A stretch of DNA of 64,000 bases from CAZPCZ01 sp964585225 (GTDB lineage Bacteria; Patescibacteriota; Patescibacteriia; JACPHY01). The stretch is taken from positions 7,940 through 71,939 of the forward strand of contig CAZPCZ010000001.1 of NCBI GenBank assembly GCA_964585225.1, read 5' to 3'. Shown here piece by piece: positions 15,340 to 23,637 of the stretch. How positions within the stretch are numbered: position 1 is the stretch's first letter; each line of letters starts with the position of its first letter. The translations under genes were made by a program, and so were the position numbers. The notes beneath the pieces are model-generated. The model did not search any database. It was given only the letters and a program-made list of their open reading frames with translations, and was not told the DNA's origin.

Positions 15340-16977
15340 TCACTCACTGGAACCAAGATCTCGAGTGTATAGTTCATAACCGTTCGACGCGCGTAGGAGC
15401 TCAAGGTCCTGCTGCTCCTCACGTACAATCTCCTGATCTGCCTCTACCGTGTACGCAGGGCTCTCCGGGCGCAGACCATTGTTCATGCGGTCGAGGAGGA
15501 CGTAGTTCGCGCGGTAGCGATGGTTCCTACTCTCGAGTTGTGGGAACGGCAGGACACCGCGCACGCGGAACAGACGCGGCATGAGGAACTGCTGGGTGGA
15601 TACGATCGCATCGCGCGGGATTATGGCGATGAGATCATCGGCTGCGCGAACACGACCCGTCACGCGATACGCGGACCAGTGGAACGACTGCGTCCGGAAC
15701 GGCGCCGGACGGAACCGATCGCTCCAGAACTGAAGCGCGAGCGGCGAGGGACCGAAGAATAACCCCGCGACGAGTACGCCGGCGCACGCGGCGACCGATG
15801 CGGCCCTCGCATTCCTCGCGTGGTCCGCGCGCGCGTGTGCCGCGAGCCATGCCGTCACACACGGCCACGAGCAGACGAATGCCCAGAAGAGGAATGGAAT
15901 CGCAGGCGCGACGTAGTAGAGGAGGTACGAGGTGTGCGTGTACGATGTCGAACTGCTCACGAGGCCAATGGCGAACGTCGCGAGCGCGGGGGTGAGCGCC
16001 GCGGGCGCAAGGAGCGGGAGGAAGAGGATCGGGAGGAAGAGCATCGCGAGGTTCGCGAATTTCACGGTGTCGGCTGCGAACGCGAGGGCACGAAGGGGAT
16101 GCTGGAGGATACCGAAAATAACCTCGATGGGAGTTGCACCAAATGTACTGAAGAACCCCTGCGCGATGTGCGCTTCCGCGCCAGGACCTCGGAGTGCGGG
16201 CATCACCACCTGGGTAATCACAGCGAACGTGGCGAATCCGAGCAGCGTAGTCACTGCGCCGTGTGCACGTCGCCGCTGGAGGAGGAATAGGTACACCCCG
16301 AACATCCCGACGGTGAGCCCGACCTCTTCGCGCACGATCGTCGCGAGGATGACGAGCACGTAGTACCACCCGATCCACTGGCGCTCCCACGCGTAGAGCA
16401 TCCACAGGAGAACAGGGATCGAGAAACGAAGCATCTCGAATTCGTAGATCGTCGTGTACTGAAACGTCGGATACCAGAGGAGGAGTGCGGCCATGACCAG
16501 TGCGAAGTGGTGAGCTACCCCGCTCACGTTTTGCCTTGCACAATGTAGGCGGGCGAGGAGGAACAGCGGGATCACTGCAGACGACATCACGAGGACGTTA
16601 AGGACGAGGAGTGTCTGCGGGTACGGGAGGAGCTTGAACGGCAGCGCGAAGAGGTAGATGAGCGGAACGAAGTGGACGGAGAGGTAGTTCAATGTCCCTG
16701 GCGTGAGGAGTTCGTGTGAGAACGCGTACGGCTTGCCCGTCGTCGCGATCGAATGGAGGAGCTGGAGCCAATGCGAGACGTCCGCGTACATGTGGAGTGA
16801 CGCGTACTTCAGGAGCTGCGCGGTGAGCAGAAATATCGGCACGAACGCGATCATCACGATGAGCAGCCGTCGCGGGACGTTCCACCCACAGCGCAGCGCG
16901 ATCGTATATGCGAACATCGCAGCGACGAACGTCGCTGCGATGCCGACGGCGTAGTAGATCACGAAATCTGCATTCAT
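15340..16977 (-). CDS. DUF2079-like GT-C fold membrane protein
   Basis: A 545-residue protein with about 11 helices in its first 370 residues and a hydrophilic C-terminal domain. The first periplasmic loop has YADVSHWLQLLHSIATTGKPY, and SVHFVPLIYLFALPFKLLP follows, the pattern of DUF2079 predicted membrane proteins, which look like lipid-phosphosugar-dependent glycosyltransferases. It ends 7 bp before the Wzy-like gene, so the two may act on the same lipid-linked product. Biochemical role unproven for the family. Confidence 0.72.
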   Translation of the reverse strand: MNADFVIYYAVGIAATFVAAMFAYTIALRCGWNVPRRLLIVMIAFVPIFLLTAQLLKYASLHMYADVSHWLQLLHSIATTGKPYAFSHELLTPGTLNYLSVHFVPLIYLFALPFKLLPYPQTLLVLNVLVMSSAVIPLFLLARLHCARQNVSGVAHHFALVMAALLLWYPTFQYTTIYEFEMLRFSIPVLLWMLYAWERQWIGWYYVLVILATIVREEVGLTVGMFGVYLFLLQRRRAHGAVTTLLGFATFAVITQVVMPALRGPGAEAHIAQGFFSTFGATPIEVIFGILQHPLRALAFAADTVKFANLAMLFLPILFLPLLAPAALTPALATFAIGLVSSSTSYTHTSYLLYYVAPAIPFLFWAFVCSWPCVTAWLAAHARADHARNARAASVAACAGVLVAGLFFGPSPLALQFWSDRFRPAPFRTQSFHWSAYRVTGRVRAADDLIAIIPRDAIVSTQQFLMPRLFRVRGVLPFPQLESRNHRYRANYVLLDRMNNGLRPESPAYTVEADQEIVREEQQDLELLRASNGYELYTRDLGSSE

Positions 16978-16993
16978 GATGCACGTGCACCAT

Positions 16994-18250
16994 TTATGCG
17001 ACAGCTGCTTGCGCGGGGGTCGCCACCGTGTGCGGCCGCACTACTGGAACCGGCAACCCGTCCTCACCGTACGAACGTCCGACCCAGTAGTGGGAGAGCT
17101 CTGGCGCGTGCATGCGGAAGCCGGGACCCGATCCATCATCGGTCTCATCAAGCCGCCGGAGAAGATCCGCGACGATGCGCTCGGAGGCCTTGCCGTCGCC
17201 CATGGGATTCGGCCACGTCTTCCCGTAGAGCGCCTCGAATTTTGCGAGGACGAACTCGGGCGGATACTTCGCCGGCTCCGCAGGATCGAACTTCACGCTC
17301 GAGCCAACGTCGTACGTCTGCGGGCGTTCGGTCGCCTTCCGCATCTGGAGGGACGGCACCTGGAGCACGCACGTCTCCTCGACGACCGTACCAGAATCCG
17401 TGATGACGCCGCGCGAGTTCACCATGAGCGCAACGAACTCGAAGTATCCGATGGGGTCCACCATGATGACGTTCTTCGGGAGCGTAAGCCCGTACTCCTG
17501 GAGCACCTTCTGCGTGCGGTAGCTCGCGGGGAAGTACACCGTCCGATCCGTGTGTCCGATGAGCTTCAGAATCGCCTCGAAGGATGAGCGGATGTGCACG
17601 TTCTCGCGCCGATGGCACGTCATGAGGTAGTACTCCCCCCTCGTGACACCACGAGGCGCGAAGAACGCCGGCGTTGCGAGCGCATCGAACTGCGCTTTCC
17701 GATCGAAGTAGTACGTCTGGAGAATCTCCACGATTGGATTGCCGTACGTGACGACGATGCTCTTTGGATTGAGCCCGCCGACCATCCCCTGGAGCTTGTA
17801 CTCCGGGAAGTACGTGTAGATGACATCGGACATCTGGTCAATGAGGCGTCGGTACTTATCCTCCGGCATGCGCCAATCGTACGAATGCCAGCACCCCTCG
17901 AAATGCACGATCGGAATGTTGAGCTGGCACGCGGCAATGCACCCGACGATCGTATTCGTATCTCCGAGGAACATGACCGCATCGGGCTTGAGATCCTGGA
18001 GCACGGGCGAGAGCTTCTGGATCATCGCGCCCGCGATCTCTGCATCGGTCGTACCGGACACGCCGAGCTCGAGGTCGGGCTTCGCCACGCCGAGCTCGCG
18101 GAAGAAAATGTCCTTCAAGTTGTCCGAGTAGTGCTGTCCGGACCAGATGAACGTAATGCGATGCTTCCGCTGGGCGCGGAGCGCGTTCAAGACGAGCGAT
18201 GCGCGGATGACATCTGGACGGATACCGAGCACGATTGCGAGGTGAGCCAT
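16994..18250 (-). CDS. UDP-N-acetylglucosamine 2-epimerase-like (WecB family, atypical)
   Basis: A ~418-residue GT-B-fold epimerase. Expected WecB features are present: VLGIRPDVIRASLV at the start, FLGDTNTIVG with the catalytic Asp, the Glu/His region VHFEGCWHSYDWRMPEDKYRR, CHRREN and DSGTVVEE. The second block differs from the usual VEAGLRT..PEExNR, so the substrate may not be UDP-GlcNAc; FnlC-like or other C2 epimerases are possible. ATG at 18250 is chosen. Directly upstream is an AGCTTGCAGC-type repeat, and upstream of that a near-consensus promoter (18305-18333). Confidence 0.82.
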   Translation of the reverse strand: MAHLAIVLGIRPDVIRASLVLNALRAQRKHRITFIWSGQHYSDNLKDIFFRELGVAKPDLELGVSGTTDAEIAGAMIQKLSPVLQDLKPDAVMFLGDTNTIVGCIAACQLNIPIVHFEGCWHSYDWRMPEDKYRRLIDQMSDVIYTYFPEYKLQGMVGGLNPKSIVVTYGNPIVEILQTYYFDRKAQFDALATPAFFAPRGVTRGEYYLMTCHRRENVHIRSSFEAILKLIGHTDRTVYFPASYRTQKVLQEYGLTLPKNVIMVDPIGYFEFVALMVNSRGVITDSGTVVEETCVLQVPSLQMRKATERPQTYDVGSSVKFDPAEPAKYPPEFVLAKFEALYGKTWPNPMGDGKASERIVADLLRRLDETDDGSGPGFRMHAPELSHYWVGRSYGEDGLPVPVVRPHTVATPAQAAVA

Positions 18251-18289
18251 AGCAAAGCTGCGAGCTGAGAGCTGCAAGCTACAAGCGAG
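18251..18289. repeat. AGCTTGCAGC-type degenerate repeat in the leader of the WecB-like gene
   Basis: Five degenerate copies of (A/G)GCTGC(A/G)AGC directly touch the start codon at 18250. A closely similar element (28501-28538) directly touches the start codon of another gene. If the promoter at 18305 is used, the whole 5' leader of ~48 nt is this repeat. Confidence 0.75.
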
Positions 18290-18304
18290 ATTGGTCGTAT
18301 CCTC

Positions 18305-18333
18305 ATTGCACCGCGTACATGCGGCACTGTCAA
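18305..18333 (-). promoter_or_regulatory. Near-consensus promoter for the WecB-like gene
   Basis: On the minus strand a perfect TTGACA, 17 bp, then TGCAAT, in the 94-bp gap between the RmlD-like and WecB-like genes. It is the strongest sigma-70-type match seen in the window. Confidence 0.6.
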
Positions 18334-18344
18334 CGCGCGCCTAA

Positions 18345-19277
18345 TCATACCGTTGCGGCTGCGCACGCGCGGAGCGCTTCTGCGATCGGACGGTCGGTGC
18401 CGAATGCCGTCACGAGATCCGATCGCATCGCGAGTACGCGTTGTATGGGAGCCACATGCACGATCGGCCGTACGGTCATCCGTTTCCCAAGTGCCTCCGC
18501 GATTGCCGTGACGAGCTCTGCCTTCGTGCATGGTACATTCGGCGCGAAGTGGAGCACGTGCGATGTTGCGCGCAGACCATCGAATCGGTCCTCCGCGATA
18601 ATCCAACGACAGAACTCCGCGAATTGGAGCGTCGTCACGCCATGCCAAATGTGATTCGTATACCCGTCGATCGTCGTACCTTCAGGTTGTGCGGCGACCC
18701 ACTCCCAAAGCCCCTCTCGTTTGTACGGACTCGGACCAATGATGGAGCACCGAACATTGAGGGCATTCGGCGCTCGACCTTCGCCGAGAAGCTTGGTGCG
18801 GCCGTACGTGTCCGTCGCATCCGGCGGGTCGGCCTCGGTATATGCACGTATGCCCACCCCCTCTCGCTCCCCCTCCCGAGGGGAGGGGGAGAAACTCGAA
18901 CCGCAAAATACTCCGTCGGTCGACATGTGGATCACGTTGACCCCGCGCTGTGCCGCTGATGCCGCGAGCACGTGTGGAAATTCCGCGTTCACGCGGATCG
19001 CTCGCGCGACTGATGCGGGGTCACTCTCATCAACATGCCGCGCGGTGACGCCGATGCAATTGATGACGAAATCAGTGCGCGCGAGGAGCTGCTCCAATGT
19101 CGTTCGGTGTGAGATTTCTCGCTCGTCGCTCGAAATGACACCAGGGGGAAAAGCGACCGCATCGAATACGTCCCGCCCCACACCCCGAATCGTAAACCGC
19201 GCATCCGAGGCCAAAACATGCTCGACCATGTGGCCGAGCATGCCGCGGTTACCGAGGATGAGGACACGATATGCCAT
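18345..19277 (-). CDS. RmlD-like dTDP-4-dehydrorhamnose reductase family SDR with repeat insertion
   Basis: A 310-residue reductase of the RmlD family. NAD(P) motif LGNRGMLG at residues 8-15, INCIGVT, the Ser/Thr motif MSTDGVF near 117 and active-site YGRTK near 157. RmlD homologues reduce a C4 keto sugar. Between the CG that follows GVF and AYTE about 15 residues (SFSPSPREGEREGVG) are inserted; they are encoded by a palindromic repeat (18853-18897) in a loop where RmlD proteins usually have GKKGP-like residues. One base separates it from the upstream methyltransferase stop. Next to a WecB-like gene, it may also be FnlB-like. Confidence 0.82.
   Translation of the reverse strand: MAYRVLILGNRGMLGHMVEHVLASDARFTIRGVGRDVFDAVAFPPGVISSDEREISHRTTLEQLLARTDFVINCIGVTARHVDESDPASVARAIRVNAEFPHVLAASAAQRGVNVIHMSTDGVFCGSSFSPSPREGEREGVGIRAYTEADPPDATDTYGRTKLLGEGRAPNALNVRCSIIGPSPYKREGLWEWVAAQPEGTTIDGYTNHIWHGVTTLQFAEFCRWIIAEDRFDGLRATSHVLHFAPNVPCTKAELVTAIAEALGKRMTVRPIVHVAPIQRVLAMRSDLVTAFGTDRPIAEALRACAAATV
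18853..18897. repeat. GC-rich palindromic repeat, copy 4, inside the RmlD-like gene
   Basis: CTCCCCCTCCCGAGGGGAGG core with CCCACCCCCTCTCG to the left. 45 bp (15 codons), so the reading frame is kept. Same family as 2185, 3198 and 6948. Confidence 0.8.
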
Positions 19278-19278
19278 G

Positions 19279-20592
19279 TCACGCGGTCAAAATTTCCGCA
19301 CCAACGACCTTGACGTCCGGAAGCGGCACGATGAATTTTCCGCCCGCGTGGAGGTAGTCCGCACGTTTGCTCACGACTTCCTTCATGAAACTCCAGGCGA
19401 AGAGAAGCGCGTAGTCCGGACGCGGACCTTCCTCGACGCGCGACCATGGATGGATCGGCACGTGCGTACCGGGTGTTGCGAATCCGTGCTTCGCGGGTGC
19501 GTCGTCTACGACGTAATCGAGGTACTTCCCGTCAATGCCGCAGTAGTTCATGATCGTCGTGCCGCGTCCCGATGCGCCGTACCCGATGATCGTCTTGCCC
19601 TGCGCCTTGAGCGTATCGAGGAGCGCCATGAGATCCGTCCGCGTCTTTGCGATGCGATCGCCGTACGCTTGGAAGGTCTCCGCGCGGTCGTATCCGCGCT
19701 CGCGCTCCTGCTGCTCCATCGCGCGCACGCTCTCGGAAATCGGCTCTGAACGCTGGCCGACGCGCCGCGCGTAGAATCGTACCGCGCCGGAACGAACACC
19801 TGGCGTGAAGTACACATCGAACACTTCCATCCCGTAGCGCGCGAGGAAGTTCCGAATCGCGGAAAGTGAATAGTATGAACAGTGCTCGTGGTACACCATG
19901 TCGTACTGCATCTCCTCCATCAGCGTCCCGACGTAGTACACCTCGAACACGAGTACGCCGTCTGGCTTCAGGATCGTACCCACACCGTCCATGACGCTCC
20001 GCATGTCATCAATGTGCGCGAATGAGTAGCTCGTGGTGATTGCGTCGAACTGGCCGAATTGCGTCTTCACGAGCCGCGCCGCCTCACGCCCGAAAAAACC
20101 ATCGATGATAGTGAAACCGTCTTGCGCCACCGATGCAACGACGTTCGATGCGGGATCCATACCGATCGCGCGTACACCGAGCTGGGCGAAGGGCTTGAGC
20201 ATGACGCCATCGTTGCAGCCGATCTCGAATACCGATGGATCGGTGCGGCCAGTCAGGAACCGATCGTGGACGTCCTTCGCGAAATCCGCGCAGTGCGTAA
20301 CGAGCGTCTGGATCTTTGATGAAAAGTAGAAGTAGTTCTTGAAGAGCACCTCGCCCGCGACCGCGTTCGTCACCTGAACGAGTGTGCAATCGCTGCAAAA
20401 CTTCAGATCGAGCGGGTAGTACTGCTCTCCTACGAACTGCTCGGGTTTCAGGAAGCCGCCTGCGAGCGGAACGTCGCCGAAGTCGAGCACACGCTCAAGC
20501 CGCTGGCCGTCGCAAAAACGACAGGTGGCATGCGGCATGAATTCACCGATCCGACGTTCGGTGGTGCGGACAGGGGTTGCGGTCATCGTCAT
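19279..20592 (-). CDS. Sugar C-methyltransferase (NovU/TylCIII-like, zinc-binding)
   Basis: A ~437-residue three-part protein: N-terminal zinc site (CRFCDG and CSDC), SAM-binding Rossmann domain (VFEIGCNDGVMLKPFA), and a C-terminal Rossmann-like domain containing IIGYGASGRGTTIMNY. This is the layout of sugar C-methyltransferases that act on 4-keto dTDP-sugars at C3. The conserved YHEHCSYYSL block that carries catalytic His/Tyr residues is present. ATG at 20592 overlaps the GT2 stop as ATGA; the longer frame is rejected. It suggests that a branched-chain sugar is part of the glycan. Confidence 0.87.
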   Translation of the reverse strand: MTMTATPVRTTERRIGEFMPHATCRFCDGQRLERVLDFGDVPLAGGFLKPEQFVGEQYYPLDLKFCSDCTLVQVTNAVAGEVLFKNYFYFSSKIQTLVTHCADFAKDVHDRFLTGRTDPSVFEIGCNDGVMLKPFAQLGVRAIGMDPASNVVASVAQDGFTIIDGFFGREAARLVKTQFGQFDAITTSYSFAHIDDMRSVMDGVGTILKPDGVLVFEVYYVGTLMEEMQYDMVYHEHCSYYSLSAIRNFLARYGMEVFDVYFTPGVRSGAVRFYARRVGQRSEPISESVRAMEQQERERGYDRAETFQAYGDRIAKTRTDLMALLDTLKAQGKTIIGYGASGRGTTIMNYCGIDGKYLDYVVDDAPAKHGFATPGTHVPIHPWSRVEEGPRPDYALLFAWSFMKEVVSKRADYLHAGGKFIVPLPDVKVVGAEILTA

Positions 20593-21353
20593 ACGGCGGT
20601 CGTGTGTTCCGGTACGCGGTACGGGATGCGAGACGCGTTCCGCGCGTGAGTAAAATACTGTCGCCAAGTTCGAAATCCGTACGAGAGGTGCGAACGACCA
20701 TCCTCCGGTCCACGACTCGTGAGCGTGTATGGGATCTCGCAAAACGTCGCGCCGAGTCGCTTCGCTTCGCAGAGCTCCTCGAGAATCATCGCGAATCCAT
20801 GCTCGGTGAGCCGCATGTTCCGGAGGAGGTCCGTCCGCACTGCACGAAACCCATTCGTGTGATCACGGATCGGGAGTTGGTAGAACGTGCGGGCAACACC
20901 GTTCCCGACACGGGAAAGCAGCTGGTGGCGCCAAGGCACGCCGACGACCGCGCTCCCCGCAGCATACCGAGATGCCTTGATGTACGCCCATCCTTCATTC
21001 ATCTTCTCGTAGAATAGCGTCAGGTATCGCGGATGATTCGTCAAATCACTGTCCATGAAGAGCGCATAGTCGAACCCCCCATCGATCGCGAATCGCGCAC
21101 CTGAGCGGAGTGCGGCGCCATACCCCCGATTCACCTCATGGTGCACGACGCGAAATCGTTCATCGTGGAGCTCCTCTGCGAGCCGTACAAGGATCTTCGG
21201 CGTCGCATCGTGGGAGCCATCGTTCACGACACAGAGCGTCGTCTCGTACGGGAGTGCACCAAGATGCGCGTGAACCGTCCGCACGCTCCGCTCCGCGACT
21301 GCCTCCTCGTCATGCATGGGGATCACGATGCACACGCGCATACGGTCGCTCAC
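20589..21353 (-). CDS. Glycosyltransferase family 2 (dolichol-phosphate mannose synthase-like)
   Basis: A 254-residue GT-A enzyme: VCIVIPMHDEEAVAERSV at the start, VVNDGSHD, and metal-binding FMDSDLTNHP near residue 100. No membrane helix at the C-terminus. DPM-like enzymes transfer a sugar from a nucleotide to polyprenyl phosphate, which could feed the GT-C membrane proteins of this locus. Start GTG at 21353 overlaps the upstream FkbM stop as GTGA; ATG at 21341 is the alternative. Confidence 0.83.
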   Translation of the reverse strand: MSDRMRVCIVIPMHDEEAVAERSVRTVHAHLGALPYETTLCVVNDGSHDATPKILVRLAEELHDERFRVVHHEVNRGYGAALRSGARFAIDGGFDYALFMDSDLTNHPRYLTLFYEKMNEGWAYIKASRYAAGSAVVGVPWRHQLLSRVGNGVARTFYQLPIRDHTNGFRAVRTDLLRNMRLTEHGFAMILEELCEAKRLGATFCEIPYTLTSRGPEDGRSHLSYGFRTWRQYFTHARNASRIPYRVPEHTTAV

Positions 21354-22213
21354 TGAGGAAACGCGAGGACATTACGACTCCCTCCTACGGGAATCGTCGC
21401 TGCGAGATCGGCGACATTGCGCGGGAGTGGCACGCCGTGCAGATCGGTGAACGTATAGCCGTGCGCGTGAAAGATTCCGACAAGCTCACTGAGTGATGCC
21501 CCATGCTCTTCGAGGCCGTACGGGAGGAGCTCCATAATGAAGCGTGGCCGATGCTGCTCGAGCAGATGCTTGGCCCCGGAGAGTACGGCACACTCGACGC
21601 CGTCAATATCCATTTTCACGAAATGCACCTTCGGGATGGCGAGTCGTTCGAGCAGCGCGTCGATGGTCACGCGCTCCGCCCCCTCTATTGATGCTCGTTG
21701 CCCTCGATGGATGGGATGGAGGTCCTCCGCTCTCCGGAGCGGCCAACTCGAGAACAGTCCTCCGGAAGGTGTCGCCGAGCGTTTGTCGCCTGACCCGATC
21801 AAGTACGCCTGCACCGCCTGTACGCGATCGCAAATACTTGGATTCGCAGCGACATTCTTCGTGAGCTTTCGAAATGCGGAAGTGGTTGGCTCAATGGCGA
21901 TCACGCGTCCCTCCGCACCGACGCAGCGCGCCATGGGCAGCGTGTGCGCACCGACGTGCGCTCCGATATCGAGTACGACGTCACCCGGTCGCAGGACGCG
22001 CGTGTACGCTCGCATTGTTTCGCGTTCGAACGCGCCGAGGAGATAGATAGTGAACTCGATGCCCTCTCCGAGATCGAGCTCCCACGTGAATCCGTTTCGT
22101 CGAACACGGACGACGTCGCCGAACCCCGCCACGCGACGCGCGAACGAGATCGGCACGTACGCCGATCGCGCGATCGCAAGTTTCGTTTTCGTGTTCATGC
22201 GCACACGCGTCAT
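21350..22213 (-). CDS. FkbM-family SAM methyltransferase
   Basis: A ~287-residue methyltransferase. SAM motif VVLDIGAHVGAHTLPMAR, then IAIEPTTSAFRKL, and the FkbM hallmark VHFVKMDIDGVECAVLSGA. These are O-methyltransferases, frequent in glycan gene clusters. The ATG at 22213 overlaps the stop of the GT-C gene as ATGA, so the 68-residue upstream frame extension is discarded. One of three FkbM proteins here (others at 33591 and 34562). Confidence 0.82.
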   Translation of the reverse strand: MTRVRMNTKTKLAIARSAYVPISFARRVAGFGDVVRVRRNGFTWELDLGEGIEFTIYLLGAFERETMRAYTRVLRPGDVVLDIGAHVGAHTLPMARCVGAEGRVIAIEPTTSAFRKLTKNVAANPSICDRVQAVQAYLIGSGDKRSATPSGGLFSSWPLRRAEDLHPIHRGQRASIEGAERVTIDALLERLAIPKVHFVKMDIDGVECAVLSGAKHLLEQHRPRFIMELLPYGLEEHGASLSELVGIFHAHGYTFTDLHGVPLPRNVADLAATIPVGGSRNVLAFPQ

Positions 22214-23625
22214 AGCACTCGTCGCCGCAATCGGAACGTCCAAAGGAAGGAGCCCCCATACGCCGCGAGCACGTAGAGCATCGGCATGAGCGGTGGTCGG
22301 TATCTTGGGGTAGCAACGGGAGTGGATACGAACACGACGTAGAGTACCACTGCGAGTAATACGGACAACATCCAGCGATCGCTCCGATTTCGGAGCATAC
22401 GCATGACGCCGATGCACGCGAAGCCCAGTAGCGCGAGCATGAATACCTTCAGTAGCCAGTAGATCGCAACGTAAAGGTACCGACCTTCGGACCAGAGCGC
22501 GGGGAGCAGCGTACGATGGCCTGTAATGGCCCCGGAGGTGAACCCGCGAATAATATCCTCCACGCGCCCCTTGGGAAAAAAGTAGTACGGAGGAAGCGTC
22601 CCAAACAGCAGCGACGGCACATCGAGCAATTTCACGACGAGATACGTGAATGGATGATCGAGTACAATCCTGCGCCCCACCGCATATTGGTAATCGCTCT
22701 TCTCCGCTACAGATGCACGCTCGGCGGCATTCGGTGGAAGGACGGCGGCCATTTCCTGTTCGATCTCCAGATTCGAGACCCCTCGAATGCGGGCAAGGGT
22801 ATGCGCCGCATGGTACTGCAGCATCACCTCACCGGATTGCGAACTGAATGAAGAAGTGCCCACCACATACCAATTCCTCACTTTCCAACCGCCAAAAAAG
22901 GCAAACACGATCGCGAAAAAGATACCAACGTGCAGCAGCTTCGTACGGCGCGAGAGTGCACCATTCCGCAAGAGATACAGCGCGAGTATGAAAAGGAGGG
23001 GCACCCAAAGCAAGTACACGGAAACCTTCGTCCATGTGCCCACCCCAAGCCAGAGCGCGGAAAGCAGCACGCCAGAAATGAACTGTTGCGCCTTGAGGTA
23101 TCGCATGAGATAGAAAATACCCATCGTACTGAAGAAGGCAGCCACGAAATCCGGGGTGTCATAATTCATGGCAACGGAAATCATGTAGACGTCCAGTGCC
23201 GCCAAGAGCGCTGCGGCGTATCCGAGGCCCGGACCCCACAGGCGACCGATGCGATAGGTAAAGTACACCACTCCAATAGCCATGCACCATGTCATAAACC
23301 GCACGACATCGAGCGCGAGCGTGGTATCCCCAAACACGAGGAAGCTCGAGAAGAGCATGAAGGGATACACCGGCGGGAAACGCGAGGTCGAGAGCAACGC
23401 GCCTGTCTCGCTCACTTCGCCAACAGAAAAAAGTCTGTCGTAATAGAGGTGGCGAGCAGCTTCGACGTAAGAAAGGGAACCCCCAGCGTGAGAGAGCAAC
23501 TCTTGGCCATAGTTCTTCAACCAAAACACGAACAGAAGGCCCCAGACGAGCACGACGCACGCCCAGAACAAGGTGCTGGGTCTCCACGTCGCTCGGAGAA
23601 GTGGTGCGATTCGCCGTGCGTCCAT
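22210..23625 (-). CDS. GT-C (GT39-like) membrane glycosyltransferase
   Basis: A ~471-residue polytopic protein with about 11 helices. The early periplasmic loop with STSRFPPVYPFMLF and a YDTPDFVAAFF stretch matches GT39/ArnT-like enzymes that use polyprenyl-phosphate sugars. Clear paralogue of 39315-40709 (shared FFGGWKVRN, LFGTLPPYYFF / FFGTFPPYVLF, LWSEGR). ATG at 23625 is preferred because GAGGA lies nine bases upstream; ATG at 23634 is in frame. Follows the fused methyltransferase-GT2 gene, 12 bp after its stop. Confidence 0.75.
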   Translation of the reverse strand: MDARRIAPLLRATWRPSTLFWACVVLVWGLLFVFWLKNYGQELLSHAGGSLSYVEAARHLYYDRLFSVGEVSETGALLSTSRFPPVYPFMLFSSFLVFGDTTLALDVVRFMTWCMAIGVVYFTYRIGRLWGPGLGYAAALLAALDVYMISVAMNYDTPDFVAAFFSTMGIFYLMRYLKAQQFISGVLLSALWLGVGTWTKVSVYLLWVPLLFILALYLLRNGALSRRTKLLHVGIFFAIVFAFFGGWKVRNWYVVGTSSFSSQSGEVMLQYHAAHTLARIRGVSNLEIEQEMAAVLPPNAAERASVAEKSDYQYAVGRRIVLDHPFTYLVVKLLDVPSLLFGTLPPYYFFPKGRVEDIIRGFTSGAITGHRTLLPALWSEGRYLYVAIYWLLKVFMLALLGFACIGVMRMLRNRSDRWMLSVLLAVVLYVVFVSTPVATPRYRPPLMPMLYVLAAYGGSFLWTFRLRRRVL

Positions 23626-23637
23626 ACTGGACATTCC

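Noticed and set aside
8730..19277. Assigning a full UDP-L-FucNAc pathway (FnlA/FnlB/FnlC plus WbuB)
   Set aside because: No FnlA is seen, the RmlD-like protein has no FnlB cupin domain, and the WecB-like protein is atypical; kept only as a possibility in the findings.
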